Shown: positions 7,740 through 15,066, counted from the first letter of the stretch. The stretch is DNA of 37,522 nucleotides from Gordonia malaquae NBRC 108250 (GCF_000344135.1 NZ_BAOP01000023.1:1-37522); one strand, 5' to 3'. A program made the numbers and translations. The notes: generated by a model from the sequence alone, not told the origin.

Positions 7740-8876
7740 TCAGTCGCTGCCGACCGCGACCAGCTGCGGCTTGCCGTCGAGGCGGGCAGCGTAGCCCGGG
7801 TCGAGATCCCGTGCTTCCTCGATCCAGCCGCGGATCGTGTTGTGCGAGCCGCCGATCTCCTTCGCGATCGCTGTCGGGCTCTGCCCGGCCGCAGCCTGCT
7901 CCAGAGCCGCCGCCACCTTCGGCGCCGGGGCCCGCAGCCCCTTGCGGCTGCGCACCTGTTCGGCGAGCACGATCAGTCCGTCGTCAGTTGCCGCCCCGTC
8001 AGTTCGCTCGTCAGCGGTCGTCACTGACGAACTGGCGGGGGCAGCTTCGTCAGTAGAAATGAGCGGGACATCGTCACTGACGGCAGTCTCCGCACTGACG
8101 ACATCATCACTGACGACCTGCTCCAGGGTCGTCAGTTCGTCAGTGACGAGGCTGGGCACCGTTGTGACCTGCGCTTCGTCAGTACGTCCGGACCGAGTGA
8201 CGGGCCCGGAAACCGTCAGTTCGTCATCGTCACTGACGGCCTCGATCGTTGTCAGTTCGTCAGTAGCGTCCGTCAGTTCGAGGGCGCTACTGACGGACGG
8301 CCCGTCAGTTCGGCTCGTCACCGGGGCCGCCAGTTGGGGCTCGGGGGCCGTCAGCTCGTCAGTGACGACCAACGGCACCGGCCCGCCCAGAGGCTGGTCG
8401 ACCGCACCCTCGTCGCGGTCGAGAGCCATCTGGCCCTCCGCGATCACGACGCCGAGAGTGGACAGGATGATCATCGCGTCGATCGAGGCCGGAAGCATCC
8501 ACCAGTCCTCGTCCGGGATGCCCATCAGCGCCGCCATGTCGCCCAGCGCGTAGAAGCTCCGCACGAACGCGATGTACGCGACCACCAAGACAGCGAGGAT
8601 GCACACGATCCGCAGGGCCGCGATCCACCGCGCCCGCATGTCCCACTCGCGGATCAGGTTCACCAGGAAATGCGTCTCGGCGAGCACCGCCAGGGGGAAC
8701 AGGACGGCCGTCACGACCGCCCAGAACTTCGCCCAGGGCGACTCGCCGGCCATCCCGAGCACAGCGTGCGCCCCGTTCAGCAGCACCGACGCCGCAGTGA
8801 AGAACAGCACCAGCGCCCAGGCGTAACCGCGCCCGTAGGTCTCGATCCCCGGATCGCTTCGGAACTTGTTCAGCAT
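7740..8876 (-). CDS. DUF2637-like four-TM protein with repeat linker and C-terminal HTH
   Basis: The start is ATG 8876, seven bases inside the preceding redoxin gene and behind AAGGAGG. The 378-residue product has four membrane helices at about 18-40, 49-72, 84-108 and 126-147. The end of that block (WMLPASIDAMIILSTLGVV) matches the DUF2637 style seen in actinobacterial plasmid and ICE proteins. Residues about 160-310 are a low-complexity linker of VTDELT, VSDDV and STDEA units, encoded by dense TCGTCA/TGACGA palindromic repeats. The C-terminus (about 313-378) is an HTH (GQSPTAIAKEIGGSHNTIRGWIEEAR). A membrane-anchored DNA-binding protein could tether the element's origin or partition site. 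The exact function is unknown. Confidence 0.75.
   Translation of the reverse strand: MLNKFRSDPGIETYGRGYAWALVLFFTAASVLLNGAHAVLGMAGESPWAKFWAVVTAVLFPLAVLAETHFLVNLIREWDMRARWIAALRIVCILAVLVVAYIAFVRSFYALGDMAALMGIPDEDWWMLPASIDAMIILSTLGVVIAEGQMALDRDEGAVDQPLGGPVPLVVTDELTAPEPQLAAPVTSRTDGPSVSSALELTDATDELTTIEAVSDDDELTVSGPVTRSGRTDEAQVTTVPSLVTDELTTLEQVVSDDVVSAETAVSDDVPLISTDEAAPASSSVTTADERTDGAATDDGLIVLAEQVRSRKGLRAPAPKVAAALEQAAAGQSPTAIAKEIGGSHNTIRGWIEEARDLDPGYAARLDGKPQLVAVGSD
7982..8367. repeat. Dense CGTCAGT/ACTGACG repeats inside coding sequence
   Basis: About 19 copies of the heptamer CGTCAGT or its complement occur in under 400 bases, many joined as the 13-base palindrome TCGTCASTGACGA. They encode the TDELT/VSDD linker of the DUF2637 protein. 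The heptamer appears in both orientations and in more than one reading frame. This suggests DNA-level constraint or local duplication, rather than simple amino-acid repetition. Confidence 0.75.
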
Positions 8877-9112
8877 GGCTGCGCCTCCTTCTTGTTCGTC
8901 AGATCCTTGACTCGCTCGGGCCGGAATCCCGACCAGTGCTCCTCGCCCGCCACCACCACGGGCGCGGCCAGATGGCCCAGCGCCATCACGTAGTCGCGGG
9001 CCTCGTCGTCGACGCCGATGTCGACGACGGTGTAGTCCAGCCCGAGCTTGTCGAGGGCCCGGTACGTCGCGTTGCACTGCACGCATGCAGGCTTGCTGTA
9101 GACGGTGATCAT
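8870..9112 (-). CDS. NrdH/glutaredoxin-like redoxin
   Basis: The start is ATG 9112, overlapping the primase stop (ATGA); upstream in-frame codons belong to a shadow of the primase. The 80-residue product reads MITVYSKPACVQCNATYRAL with a redox-active C-x2-C (CVQC) at about residues 10-13. It continues with a thioredoxin-fold pattern (TVVDI…APVVVAGEEHWSGFRPERV), and the HWSGFRP segment is typical of NrdH. NrdH proteins pass electrons to class Ib ribonucleotide reductase. Placed between a replicative primase and a membrane protein, it could raise dNTP supply during element replication; that is inference. Confidence 0.85.
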   Translation of the reverse strand: MITVYSKPACVQCNATYRALDKLGLDYTVVDIGVDDEARDYVMALGHLAAPVVVAGEEHWSGFRPERVKDLTNKKEAQPC

Positions 9113-11091
9113 GCCTCGGGCTCCTCGGTCAGGGGCGCCACGATGGTGTCGCCCACGAACGGATCGGGGTGGACACCGTCGCCTGCGGACGGGGACGCCC
9201 AAGGAGGCGAGGCGGGGGTCGGCTCGTCGCTGAGGTCGGCCATCTCACTGGGGATCTCGTTGACGCTGCGCCGCAACAAGCCCCGATAGTGCGCCTTGAG
9301 ACGGTCGCCGCTGATCGTCGAGATGCGCACGACGTCGCCCTTGGACGCCTTGGGGTTCTTCCAGTCCTCCAGGTCGAACTCGAAGATCTGGGTCTCGGGG
9401 CGCACCATGCGCGAGCCGGGGCGGTGCTTGGCGCTCTTGTCCTCGCAGTACCACTGGCTCGTCTCGTCGCCGTCGACCAGCTCGACCAGCGAGTCGATGA
9501 ACTTGTTGCGCCCGATCGGCTTGGAGTGCGGCATGTTCTTGGCCATGAAGGCGCGGAAGTGGTCGTAGCCGAACTGGAAGGGCAGCAGGTCCCAGACGAA
9601 CTCGTTGCGGAACTCGTTCCACCAGGCGCGCAGCGGGTCGCTCGTCTCCTTGAACTCCTCCAGTGCGCGTTTGACGGCCTCCGGCTCGGAGAGCGCGTAG
9701 TAGTCCATGGTCAGCACGCGCTTGAGCACGTACTCCAGCACGTCCTTGCGCTTGAGGTAGTCGTCCTTGATGTAGCGGCGCTCGGCCCCGGTGAAGGACT
9801 TGGTGAACTTCACGAACAGCTGCCGGCGGTAGAACGACTCGGACTTGTCCTTGATCGTGGGCGAGTCGTTGAGGCACTGGACCATGAAGCCCCAGTGCTG
9901 GTGGGCGATGGGCGGCCGGTGCTTGCGGTTGATGGTGACGACGTCGTTGGTCACCACCGCCTTGAAGTTGGCGCCCTTCTCCACGAACGTGCCCACGTCG
10001 TTCTCGTCGACGAGGACGGCGCTGGCCGCCAGGAGTGGTTCGAGCAGGAAATCCCTGGCGAAGTCGGCCAGCGGGATCGAAGCGCTCGCGCCGCCCAGCA
10101 TGTTGCGCATCATGGACAACAAGGTCCCCTTGCCGTTGTTGCCCTTGGTGCCGAAGAAGAAGGCGCACTTGTCCCAGCTCACGTAGGGGCGCACGGTGGC
10201 TCCGACGATCTCCCAGAGCAATTCGGACATGCCCTCGTTCTCTGGGTGGACGGCATTTCCATGCTCATCGACCACCGGGAAGAAGCCGCCCATCCAGGAC
10301 TCCACGTCCCAGTCGGTGCCGTCGGCGTCGTTGTGGATCACCGGGTTGACCGCGTCGGGGTTCCAGTCGACGGCGAGCTTGGCCAGGAAGACGTGCTCCG
10401 GGCTGAACTCGATGCGTCGCGGGTCACCGCCGTTGTAGTCGACGATGCAGTTGTTGGCCGCGATCAGGTCGCGGTCGGTGCCGCGCTCGCGGCGCGGCGC
10501 CGCATCGAACAGCACAGCCCTGACCTCAGCGAACTCCTTGGTCGACATGTCCGGAAAGTACTCGTGGGCGCGCTCCCTCAGCCGTGTCTCGCTCGCGGAG
10601 TAGGTTCCGTAGTCCTCACTGGACGGATCGCCCGCGTAGATCACCAGAGCGTCGTCCGACGGGTCCGAAACCGTCTTCCCCCGCGGCTTCAGCCGAACGA
10701 TGTCGTGCATAGCCGCAACCAGCCGGGCGATCTCCGAAAACCCCAGCCTGGGCAGCGGACTGCGCTTGATGCCGTTGATGCTCGGCGGTACCTTCTCGCC
10801 GGTCTCGGGGTCCTTGTAGCCGGTGACCTGGAGGTTCTGGGCGTGGATACGCCGATTGATCTCGTCGAGGAAGCTGTCGCGCACGAGTGCGGGCGGCAGC
10901 GCCTTGAGGGTGGCGATCCGGTCCGGCGACAAGAACTTGTCGGCCACTTCAGAGGAGATGGTGGCGATCGACTTCTCGAACGGGCGGCCGTTGTGGCTGA
11001 GCGCCGGGTTCGGATTGACTTCGTCGAAAGACAACCTTGTCGCGCTACCATCGCCTACAGGGTTTGGATATACTGGTTTCTGAATGGACAT
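9109..11091 (-). CDS. P4/D5-family primase-helicase (replication initiator candidate)
   Basis: The 660-residue protein starts at ATG 11091 with AAAGGGA six bases upstream. Its centre carries a D5/P4-type SF3 helicase signature: Walker A at residues 314-323 (GTKGNNGKGT), Walker B at about 359-364 (VLVDEN), then TNDVVTINRKHRPPI. The first 250 residues resemble the D5 N-terminal region (LIAANNCIVDY…). No primase zinc finger is obvious. Related P4-type proteins act as helicase, and often primase and origin binder, for phage satellites, plasmids and ICEs. It is the core of the replication operon and is followed by overlapping redoxin and DUF2637 genes. Its origin may be the repeat block at 11713-12057. 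Confidence 0.88.
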   Translation of the reverse strand: MSIQKPVYPNPVGDGSATRLSFDEVNPNPALSHNGRPFEKSIATISSEVADKFLSPDRIATLKALPPALVRDSFLDEINRRIHAQNLQVTGYKDPETGEKVPPSINGIKRSPLPRLGFSEIARLVAAMHDIVRLKPRGKTVSDPSDDALVIYAGDPSSEDYGTYSASETRLRERAHEYFPDMSTKEFAEVRAVLFDAAPRRERGTDRDLIAANNCIVDYNGGDPRRIEFSPEHVFLAKLAVDWNPDAVNPVIHNDADGTDWDVESWMGGFFPVVDEHGNAVHPENEGMSELLWEIVGATVRPYVSWDKCAFFFGTKGNNGKGTLLSMMRNMLGGASASIPLADFARDFLLEPLLAASAVLVDENDVGTFVEKGANFKAVVTNDVVTINRKHRPPIAHQHWGFMVQCLNDSPTIKDKSESFYRRQLFVKFTKSFTGAERRYIKDDYLKRKDVLEYVLKRVLTMDYYALSEPEAVKRALEEFKETSDPLRAWWNEFRNEFVWDLLPFQFGYDHFRAFMAKNMPHSKPIGRNKFIDSLVELVDGDETSQWYCEDKSAKHRPGSRMVRPETQIFEFDLEDWKNPKASKGDVVRISTISGDRLKAHYRGLLRRSVNEIPSEMADLSDEPTPASPPWASPSAGDGVHPDPFVGDTIVAPLTEEPEA

Positions 11092-11129
11092 GAGCAGTCC
11101 CTTTCACATGTTGGTCTATCTGGACTTCA

Positions 11130-11166
11130 GAGAGGTCGCACCCCTTTGCCGAGGGGGCGGCCTCTC
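11130..11166 (-). terminator. Stem-loop between excisionase-like gene and primase
   Basis: GAGAGG (11130-11135) pairs with CCTCTC (11161-11166), with an inner CCCCT/AGGGG pair; the internal loop is asymmetric. It lies six bases past the stop of the excisionase-like gene. No clear T-tract follows, so it may act as an attenuator or partial terminator that lowers primase expression. Confidence 0.4.
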
Positions 11167-11172
11167 GCTATT

Positions 11173-11376
11173 TCAGGCCACCGACGCGGAGTCGGTGACC
11201 AGCTCGGCCGGTACTCGGATCGCCCTGCGTGGGGCCACCTGCCGAGCGCCGGGGATCAGGCCGGCGTGGAACCACCGCTGCGCGGTGGAGTGATCCACGC
11301 CGAACGCGTCCGCGTACTGCTGCAGGCTCGCCCACTTCTTCTTGGGCTGCGCCGTCATCTCACTCATCTCACTCAC
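11173..11376 (-). CDS. Excisionase-like small HTH protein
   Basis: The 67-residue product may start at ATG 11376, 11367 or 11358 (MSEMSEMTAQ). Its core WASLQQYADAFGVDHSTAQRWFHAGLIPGARQV…AIRVPAELV is the winged-helix/MerR-like pattern of recombination directionality factors and small plasmid regulators: a helix pair that reads DNA, then an R-x-P strand. It is the first gene of the replication operon, just below the palindrome and Crp-type box at 11533-11585. It could act as excisionase for the serine recombinase or as a copy-number regulator; the sequence alone cannot decide. Confidence 0.75.
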   Translation of the reverse strand: MSEMSEMTAQPKKKWASLQQYADAFGVDHSTAQRWFHAGLIPGARQVAPRRAIRVPAELVTDSASVA

Positions 11377-11532
11377 CTCCTCTCACGCATCGATCGCCAC
11401 CCACAACCGGCTTGCAACGTCTGCAAGCCCAACGCCGACGGTAAGTGAATTCGCAGGTCACGGCTACCGGCCAGCGGCACGGCGTGGCGAGAAACGGTGT
11501 CCTTCGAACCAGGGCCCCCGCGCTGAAAAGGC

Positions 11533-11554
11533 GTTATTCTAGTACTCGAATAAC
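11533..11554. promoter_or_regulatory. 22-bp near-perfect palindrome upstream of replication operon
   Basis: The arms GTTATTC (11533-11539) and GAATAAC (11548-11554) flank a central AGTACT that is itself palindromic; only one base pair breaks the dyad. It lies about 160 bases upstream of the excisionase-like gene in AT-rich, non-coding DNA. This is a strong candidate operator for a homodimeric regulator of the replication operon. Confidence 0.65.
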
Positions 11555-11569
11555 TTTCTGCAGCATTGA

Positions 11570-11585
11570 TGTGATGCAATTCACA
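11570..11585. promoter_or_regulatory. Perfect Crp/GlxR-type box
   Basis: TGTGATGCAATTCACA is an exact TGTGA-N6-TCACA dyad, the consensus of cAMP-dependent Crp/GlxR regulators in mycolic-acid actinobacteria. It lies 15 bases from the 22-bp palindrome, upstream of the ICE replication operon. The host crp-type gene is at 36185-36859 of this window. Confidence 0.7.
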
Positions 11586-11712
11586 TGCCATCCTCGGCGT
11601 TCGGACATGGTGAGACAACTGTGAACCTCCAGTCAGATGCCGCCGCGGCGCAGTCCAGGCGCCCGGAGGCGCTGATGTGACGTAAGTGGCTCCTGATGCG
11701 TCAAAGCAGCGT

Positions 11713-12057
11713 TGTACCGCTTTTTGAATTCCAGAAGCGGTACACGATTTCCGGACATAACCGCAGGTCAGCGCCCCGCGTAACCCCCATGTACCGGTGT
11801 ACCGCTTTTTCTCAAAACCCAAGTCCACAAATGGAGAAGAACCGTTGGAATCTCCAGCAGTGAGACTTATATGCCAACAAAAGCGGTACAAGTGCGGCTT
11901 TTGCGACCAGAAACTACCTCTGACCTGCATATATACTGTACCTTTTTTGAAAATCAAAAACGGTACAACAACAGTGGAACCACCCTCTGACCTGCAAAAA
12001 CCGTGTACCGCTTTTTGTACCGCTTTTGAGGAACATGGGTAAAAAGCGGTACACCGG
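11713..12057. repeat. Clustered TGTACCGCTTTTT repeats, candidate replication origin
   Basis: About ten copies of TGTACCGCTTTTT or its complement lie in 345 bases. Plus-sense copies start at 11713, 11798, 11937 (variant), 12004 and 12016. Minus-sense copies are at 11733, 11879, 11956 and 12041, and a half copy lies at 11790. Several form convergent pairs. A second motif, CTGACCTGCA, recurs at about 11919 and 11987, with an inverted form near 11763. The segment is clearly more AT-rich than its surroundings and has no credible gene. P4-type initiators bind multiple short repeats in their origin, so this is a good oriV candidate. Confidence 0.7.
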
Positions 12058-12334
12058 TCAGCAGACCGCGGTAGGCCAGGACAGGACGGAAGCAGCAACG
12101 GTGACCGCAGAGCGCAGGTGAGACAGGCCTGATGAAACAGCCCGCTGTCACGCACCTGCCTGCTCCTCATCGCGCGTCCCCGCTCACACCAGTCCTGCTG
12201 CGCACCGTCCGGCTCGCACCGGGTCGGCAGACCGCGGTCGGCCAGGACGGGCGTGGAGACAGCAGCGTTGCCGCAGTGCACACTGCGGCCACGGCCCGCA
12301 GTGACGACCGCGACGTACCACGCCCGCCCGCTCC

Positions 12335-12559
12335 TCATCGCACGTCCCAGCTCGCACCGGCCTGCTGCGCACCGACGAGCTTCCCGTACTTGGAGAGCGC
12401 GGCCTGCCGGGTGACGCCCATCGCAGGACCGATCGCCGTCCAGCTGGCGCCCTCGTCCCGGGCGGCCTGCACCTCCTCGGCGATCCGGGCGTCCAGCGCC
12501 CGGCGCGCCTCCACCAGGCCCTGCAGCCGCGTCACCGCCGTGGCGGCCGGGGCCGTCAC
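12335..12559 (-). CDS. Small HTH protein
   Basis: The start is GTG 12559, overlapping the upstream stop (GTGA). The 74-residue product has a leading helix (LQGLVEARRALDARIAEEVQAARDE) and then an HTH-like core (GASWTAIGPAMGVTRQAALSKYGKLV). It resembles the short helix-turn-helix proteins common on actinobacterial mobile elements. Its role is probably regulation of the element; candidate targets are the dyad at 12884-12899 in its own promoter or the palindrome at 11533-11554. Confidence 0.75.
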   Translation of the reverse strand: MTAPAATAVTRLQGLVEARRALDARIAEEVQAARDEGASWTAIGPAMGVTRQAALSKYGKLVGAQQAGASWDVR

Positions 12560-12726
12560 TGGGCACCGTCGAAAGTAGCGGCCAGCACGCGGCGCTGGCG
12601 GTCGGTCAGGGGATTGCGGGCGAGCCGCTTGCCGACCTTGCGGCCGGCCGCACGGGCCAGCTCCAGCGCGGTCTCACGGGACTCGGACGACGGGTGGCCA
12701 CCAGTGGCCTGGGACGCTGCGCGCAC
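12556..12726 (-). CDS. 56-residue basic protein
   Basis: The start is GTG 12726, supported by GAGGAG seven bases upstream and by the GTGA overlap with the next gene. The product (VRAASQATGGHPSSES…RKVGKRLARNPLTDRQRRVLAATFDGAQ) is basic, with a possible DNA-binding helix at about 20-50. No family is recognised. The ribosome-binding site lies within a seven-base-pair hairpin (12734-12752), so translation may be controlled by RNA structure. Confidence 0.6.
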   Translation of the reverse strand: MRAASQATGGHPSSESRETALELARAAGRKVGKRLARNPLTDRQRRVLAATFDGAQ

Positions 12727-12733
12727 GGCAGGG

Positions 12734-12752
12734 CTCCTCGAAGAACGAGGAG
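12734..12752 (-). promoter_or_regulatory. Hairpin containing the ribosome-binding site
   Basis: CTCCTCG (12734-12740) and CGAGGAG (12746-12752) form a perfect seven-base-pair stem with a five-base loop. On the minus-strand transcript the 3' arm contains the GAGGAG used by the GTG at 12726. Folding would hide the site. Confidence 0.5.
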
Positions 12753-12876
12753 TGCTTTAGTACCGGGTCATCTGTCTCAGCCGCCGTGTGGCCTCTTGCC
12801 ACTTCGCGGACCGCCCGTTAACACCCGTGCAGGTCGAACCTGCTGGCCCCGGGCGCGGTACCGGAGCGGGTCAGCC

Positions 12877-12904
12877 GTCATAGTGCGACAACACTCGCAA
12901 GCAA
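12877..12904 (-). promoter_or_regulatory. Putative promoter with embedded dyad
   Basis: On the minus strand, TTGCTT (12904-12899) and TATGAC (12882-12877) form a sigma70-like pair with a 16-base spacer. The spacer contains the dyad TGCGA-N6-TCGCA (12884-12899), so a bound regulator would block RNA polymerase. The transcript would have a leader of about 140 bases before GTG 12726. Confidence 0.45.
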
Positions 12905-12909
12905 TGCTG

Positions 12910-13197
12910 TCAACGCTCCGACCGACTGTCAATCCGACGCGCCCGGACCACGATCAGCTCGGGCATGAAGTCGCGCACGCCGCGCGGTGCCGGGAGGATC
13001 TTCACTGTCACCATCTCCTCCACGATCCGGCGCTGTCTGTCCACGTCAAGGGCCTCCCACGCCTCTCGCACCCGGGCCTCGCGCTCGGCGTCGTCGGCGC
13101 TGACCGCGATCCCGTCGACGAACACCGAGGCCGGCGAGGGTGACGGCACCATCAGCTTGCCGTCGATCGCTGTCAGACGGTCTTGCACCTCGGCCAT
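12910..13197 (-). CDS. Orphan C-terminal fragment of a serine integrase
   Basis: The 95-residue frame starts at ATG 13197 (MAEVQDRLTAIDGKL). The segment AWEALDVDRQRRIVEEMVTVKILPAPRGVRDFMPELIVVRAR is the typical C-terminal end of large serine recombinases, where a helix is followed by a V-x-V-x-P-x-P strand. There is no catalytic or zinc domain. It is most likely the tail of a decayed integrase, or a detached domain that still modulates the intact recombinase next door. The start lies behind a possible site (AGGTGG), so it may be translated. Confidence 0.65.
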   Translation of the reverse strand: MAEVQDRLTAIDGKLMVPSPSPASVFVDGIAVSADDAEREARVREAWEALDVDRQRRIVEEMVTVKILPAPRGVRDFMPELIVVRARRIDSRSER

Positions 13198-13362
13198 CCA
13201 CCTGCCTGCTCCTCACGACTGTCCTGGCTCACACCGGGTCTGCCCCGCACGGCCCTGCTCACACCAGGTCTGCCGACCGCGATTCGCCAGGACAGGCTTG
13301 GAAACGGCAGCGTGTCCACCGTGAACACTGCGACGGCAACCGAATGAAACAGCCGTGCTTCC

Positions 13363-15066
13363 TCAGTCCAGCGAGTCGCCCTGCTGCCAGTAGGCCGCGG
13401 CCAGTGTCTCGGGAAGCCCCCTCAAGTTTTCCACGTGGCCCCACGCGTCAATCCCCTTCAGCTCCGCCATCCTGGCCACCATCCCTGGCAGTTCCTCCGC
13501 GTCCAGGTCCGGCTTGCCCATGTCGATCACCCAGGAATCGCGAACCGTCCGGCCGTTCACGGTGTGCGAGGTCCAGCTCGCTCGAATGCCCGACTGCCGG
13601 AGCCACAGGTTCCGCGCGGAGTCGTCCTGCTCGGCCCACCACTCGCCGAGGGTCTGCCCGGTTCCCTCATATCGCCACCCGGCCTGCTCGACCGGCATCG
13701 CCTCCAGCTCCTGCTGCCGAATGGACAGAGCCTTGATCCGCGCGTCCATCCGCTCCCTGCCGGGCGTTCCCCGACGGAACGCCGGCGTGCCGATCTGCTC
13801 CGCGAGATCGGCGAGCATCTCGCGCACCTCGTCCAGTTCCGCCAGCACGTCGTTCCCGGTGAACCAGACCCGCTTCATCCGCTCCATGCTGCCGAGCGTG
13901 TCCAGGACCTTCTCGGTGACTTCCCTGTCGGCATCCTCCAGCGGTATGGTCCGGTTGTCGCACTGCCGGGTGTCCTGCGCCGAGCCGCAGCGGTAGCGCG
14001 GCTTGCGTCCGGGGCCGCCTTTGAGTCTGTACGCCGGCCTCCCGCAGGCGCCGCAGTAGATCACCCGCAGCAGCAGACCCGACGAACGCTTGGTGGGCTC
14101 CTTCCGGTTCTCCCGGCCGGCCAGCTCCTTGCCCACCCGGTCGAACACGTCGCGGCTCAGGATGGGCTCGGCACGCACCACCGGCACCCCCGCCTCGTCC
14201 ACCACGACCTCCTCCTTGCCGAGCACCCGGTTGCCCTTCGCGTCGCGCAGCGCCTGGCCGTCAGCATCGAGCACGGCCTCGCGCATCACGATCTGGCCGA
14301 GCAGCGTCGGCGAGGTCAGTGCCCGCTTCAGCGGCGAGGAGTGCCACTCGAAGCCCTCCATTTCCCGGCCGCTCGCCTCCGAGACCCGGTCCCGGGCAGT
14401 GGGGACCCCGCGTTTGGTCAGGTCGTGCGCGATGGCACGCAGAGGCTCGTGCGCCAGTACGCGGTCGACGATCTCGCGGATCACCGCCACCTGCTGCGGG
14501 TCCTGCACCAGCTTCCAGTGCTTGCCGTCCTTCTCCGGCAGGTAGCCCCACGGCGGCACGCCGCCGCGCCACCGACCGGACACCAGCGTGTGCCGCGACG
14601 CGCTGCCGGTGCGTGCCCGGATCGCCTCCAGCTCCATCTCCGCGACCTTGGCCACCAGCAGCGCGATGATGTCGCCGAAGGGAGTGTCGAGGTCCAGGAA
14701 CTTCTCGTTCGCGCTCACGAGCTTGACGTGGTTCTCCTGACCCCACGAGATCAGGTCCGCGAGGTCCGCCAGGCGCCGCACGAGGCGGTCCATCCGGTAG
14801 AACACGATGACGTCGTACCGCTCTGGCGTCTTTAGCCATGCACCCAGCTTCGGCCTCTCTTGCGGCTTCACCGCCGCGCTCACGTTGAGGTCTTCCGCGA
14901 CCCCGACCACCTCGTAGCCGCGTTCGGCGCACAGTTCCTCGCAATCCTTGAGCTGCCGCTCCGGACTGGTCGTCGCCTCGGTCTCGCGCGACAGCCGGAC
15001 GACCATCAAGGCGCGCTGCTTCTCGGGTCGATTTTCGGATTCTCCCACGTCATCGAGGGTACGCAA
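13363..15066 (-). CDS. Large serine recombinase (ICE integrase)
   Basis: The product is up to 567 residues. It shows the resolvase catalytic domain with RLSRE (serine about 26), TTSPERQ, and YDVIVFYRMDRLVRR near 84-98. A recombinase domain follows (WGYLPEKDGKHW…), then a zinc ribbon (YCGACGRPAY…RYRC) and a helical C-terminal region. Large serine integrases catalyse directional attP x attB recombination. The start is uncertain: TTG 15066 or GTG 15048, neither with a clear ribosome-binding site, so a leaderless or att-overlapping start is possible. The gene begins right at the element boundary, as is usual for integrases, and faces away from the host tad genes. Confidence 0.92.
   Translation of the reverse strand: MRTLDDVGESENRPEKQRALMVVRLSRETEATTSPERQLKDCEELCAERGYEVVGVAEDLNVSAAVKPQERPKLGAWLKTPERYDVIVFYRMDRLVRRLADLADLISWGQENHVKLVSANEKFLDLDTPFGDIIALLVAKVAEMELEAIRARTGSASRHTLVSGRWRGGVPPWGYLPEKDGKHWKLVQDPQQVAVIREIVDRVLAHEPLRAIAHDLTKRGVPTARDRVSEASGREMEGFEWHSSPLKRALTSPTLLGQIVMREAVLDADGQALRDAKGNRVLGKEEVVVDEAGVPVVRAEPILSRDVFDRVGKELAGRENRKEPTKRSSGLLLRVIYCGACGRPAYRLKGGPGRKPRYRCGSAQDTRQCDNRTIPLEDADREVTEKVLDTLGSMERMKRVWFTGNDVLAELDEVREMLADLAEQIGTPAFRRGTPGRERMDARIKALSIRQQELEAMPVEQAGWRYEGTGQTLGEWWAEQDDSARNLWLRQSGIRASWTSHTVNGRTVRDSWVIDMGKPDLDAEELPGMVARMAELKGIDAWGHVENLRGLPETLAAAYWQQGDSLD

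Larger units (their letters stand above)
12051..13345. repeat. Imperfect interspersed repeat, three copies
   Basis: A module containing GCAGACCGCGGT-x-GGCCAGGAC, followed by a GGA-x-ACAGCA stretch, occurs near 12057-12110 and 12225-12275; a diverged version lies near 13264-13312. A linked motif, GCCTGCTCCTCA, appears at about 12158, 12328 (as GCCCGCTCCTCA) and 13203, and GAAACAGCC at 12134 and 13343. All copies are outside genes, flanking the small HTH genes and the integrase fragment. They look like products of local duplication and could mediate internal recombination. Confidence 0.55.

Noticed and set aside
9169..11448. Plus-strand frame of about 760 codons opposite the primase
   Set aside because: It is the antisense shadow of the primase gene, with V/L/A/R/G-rich sequence and no recognisable motif; the primase has clear helicase motifs.
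11797..12042. 81-codon plus-strand frame MYRFFSKPKSTN…
   Set aside because: Its codons are made largely of the TGTACCGCTTTTT repeats and it has no ribosome-binding site.
11373..12566. A long minus-strand open frame of about 400 codons
   Set aside because: It runs through the repeat block, the real HTH gene in another frame and the real excisionase-like start; composition is random and no domain is visible. Openness is a GC effect.
13435..14835. Plus-strand frame opposite the serine recombinase
   Set aside because: Antisense shadow; H/R/P/L-rich low-information translation, while the minus strand encodes a canonical recombinase.
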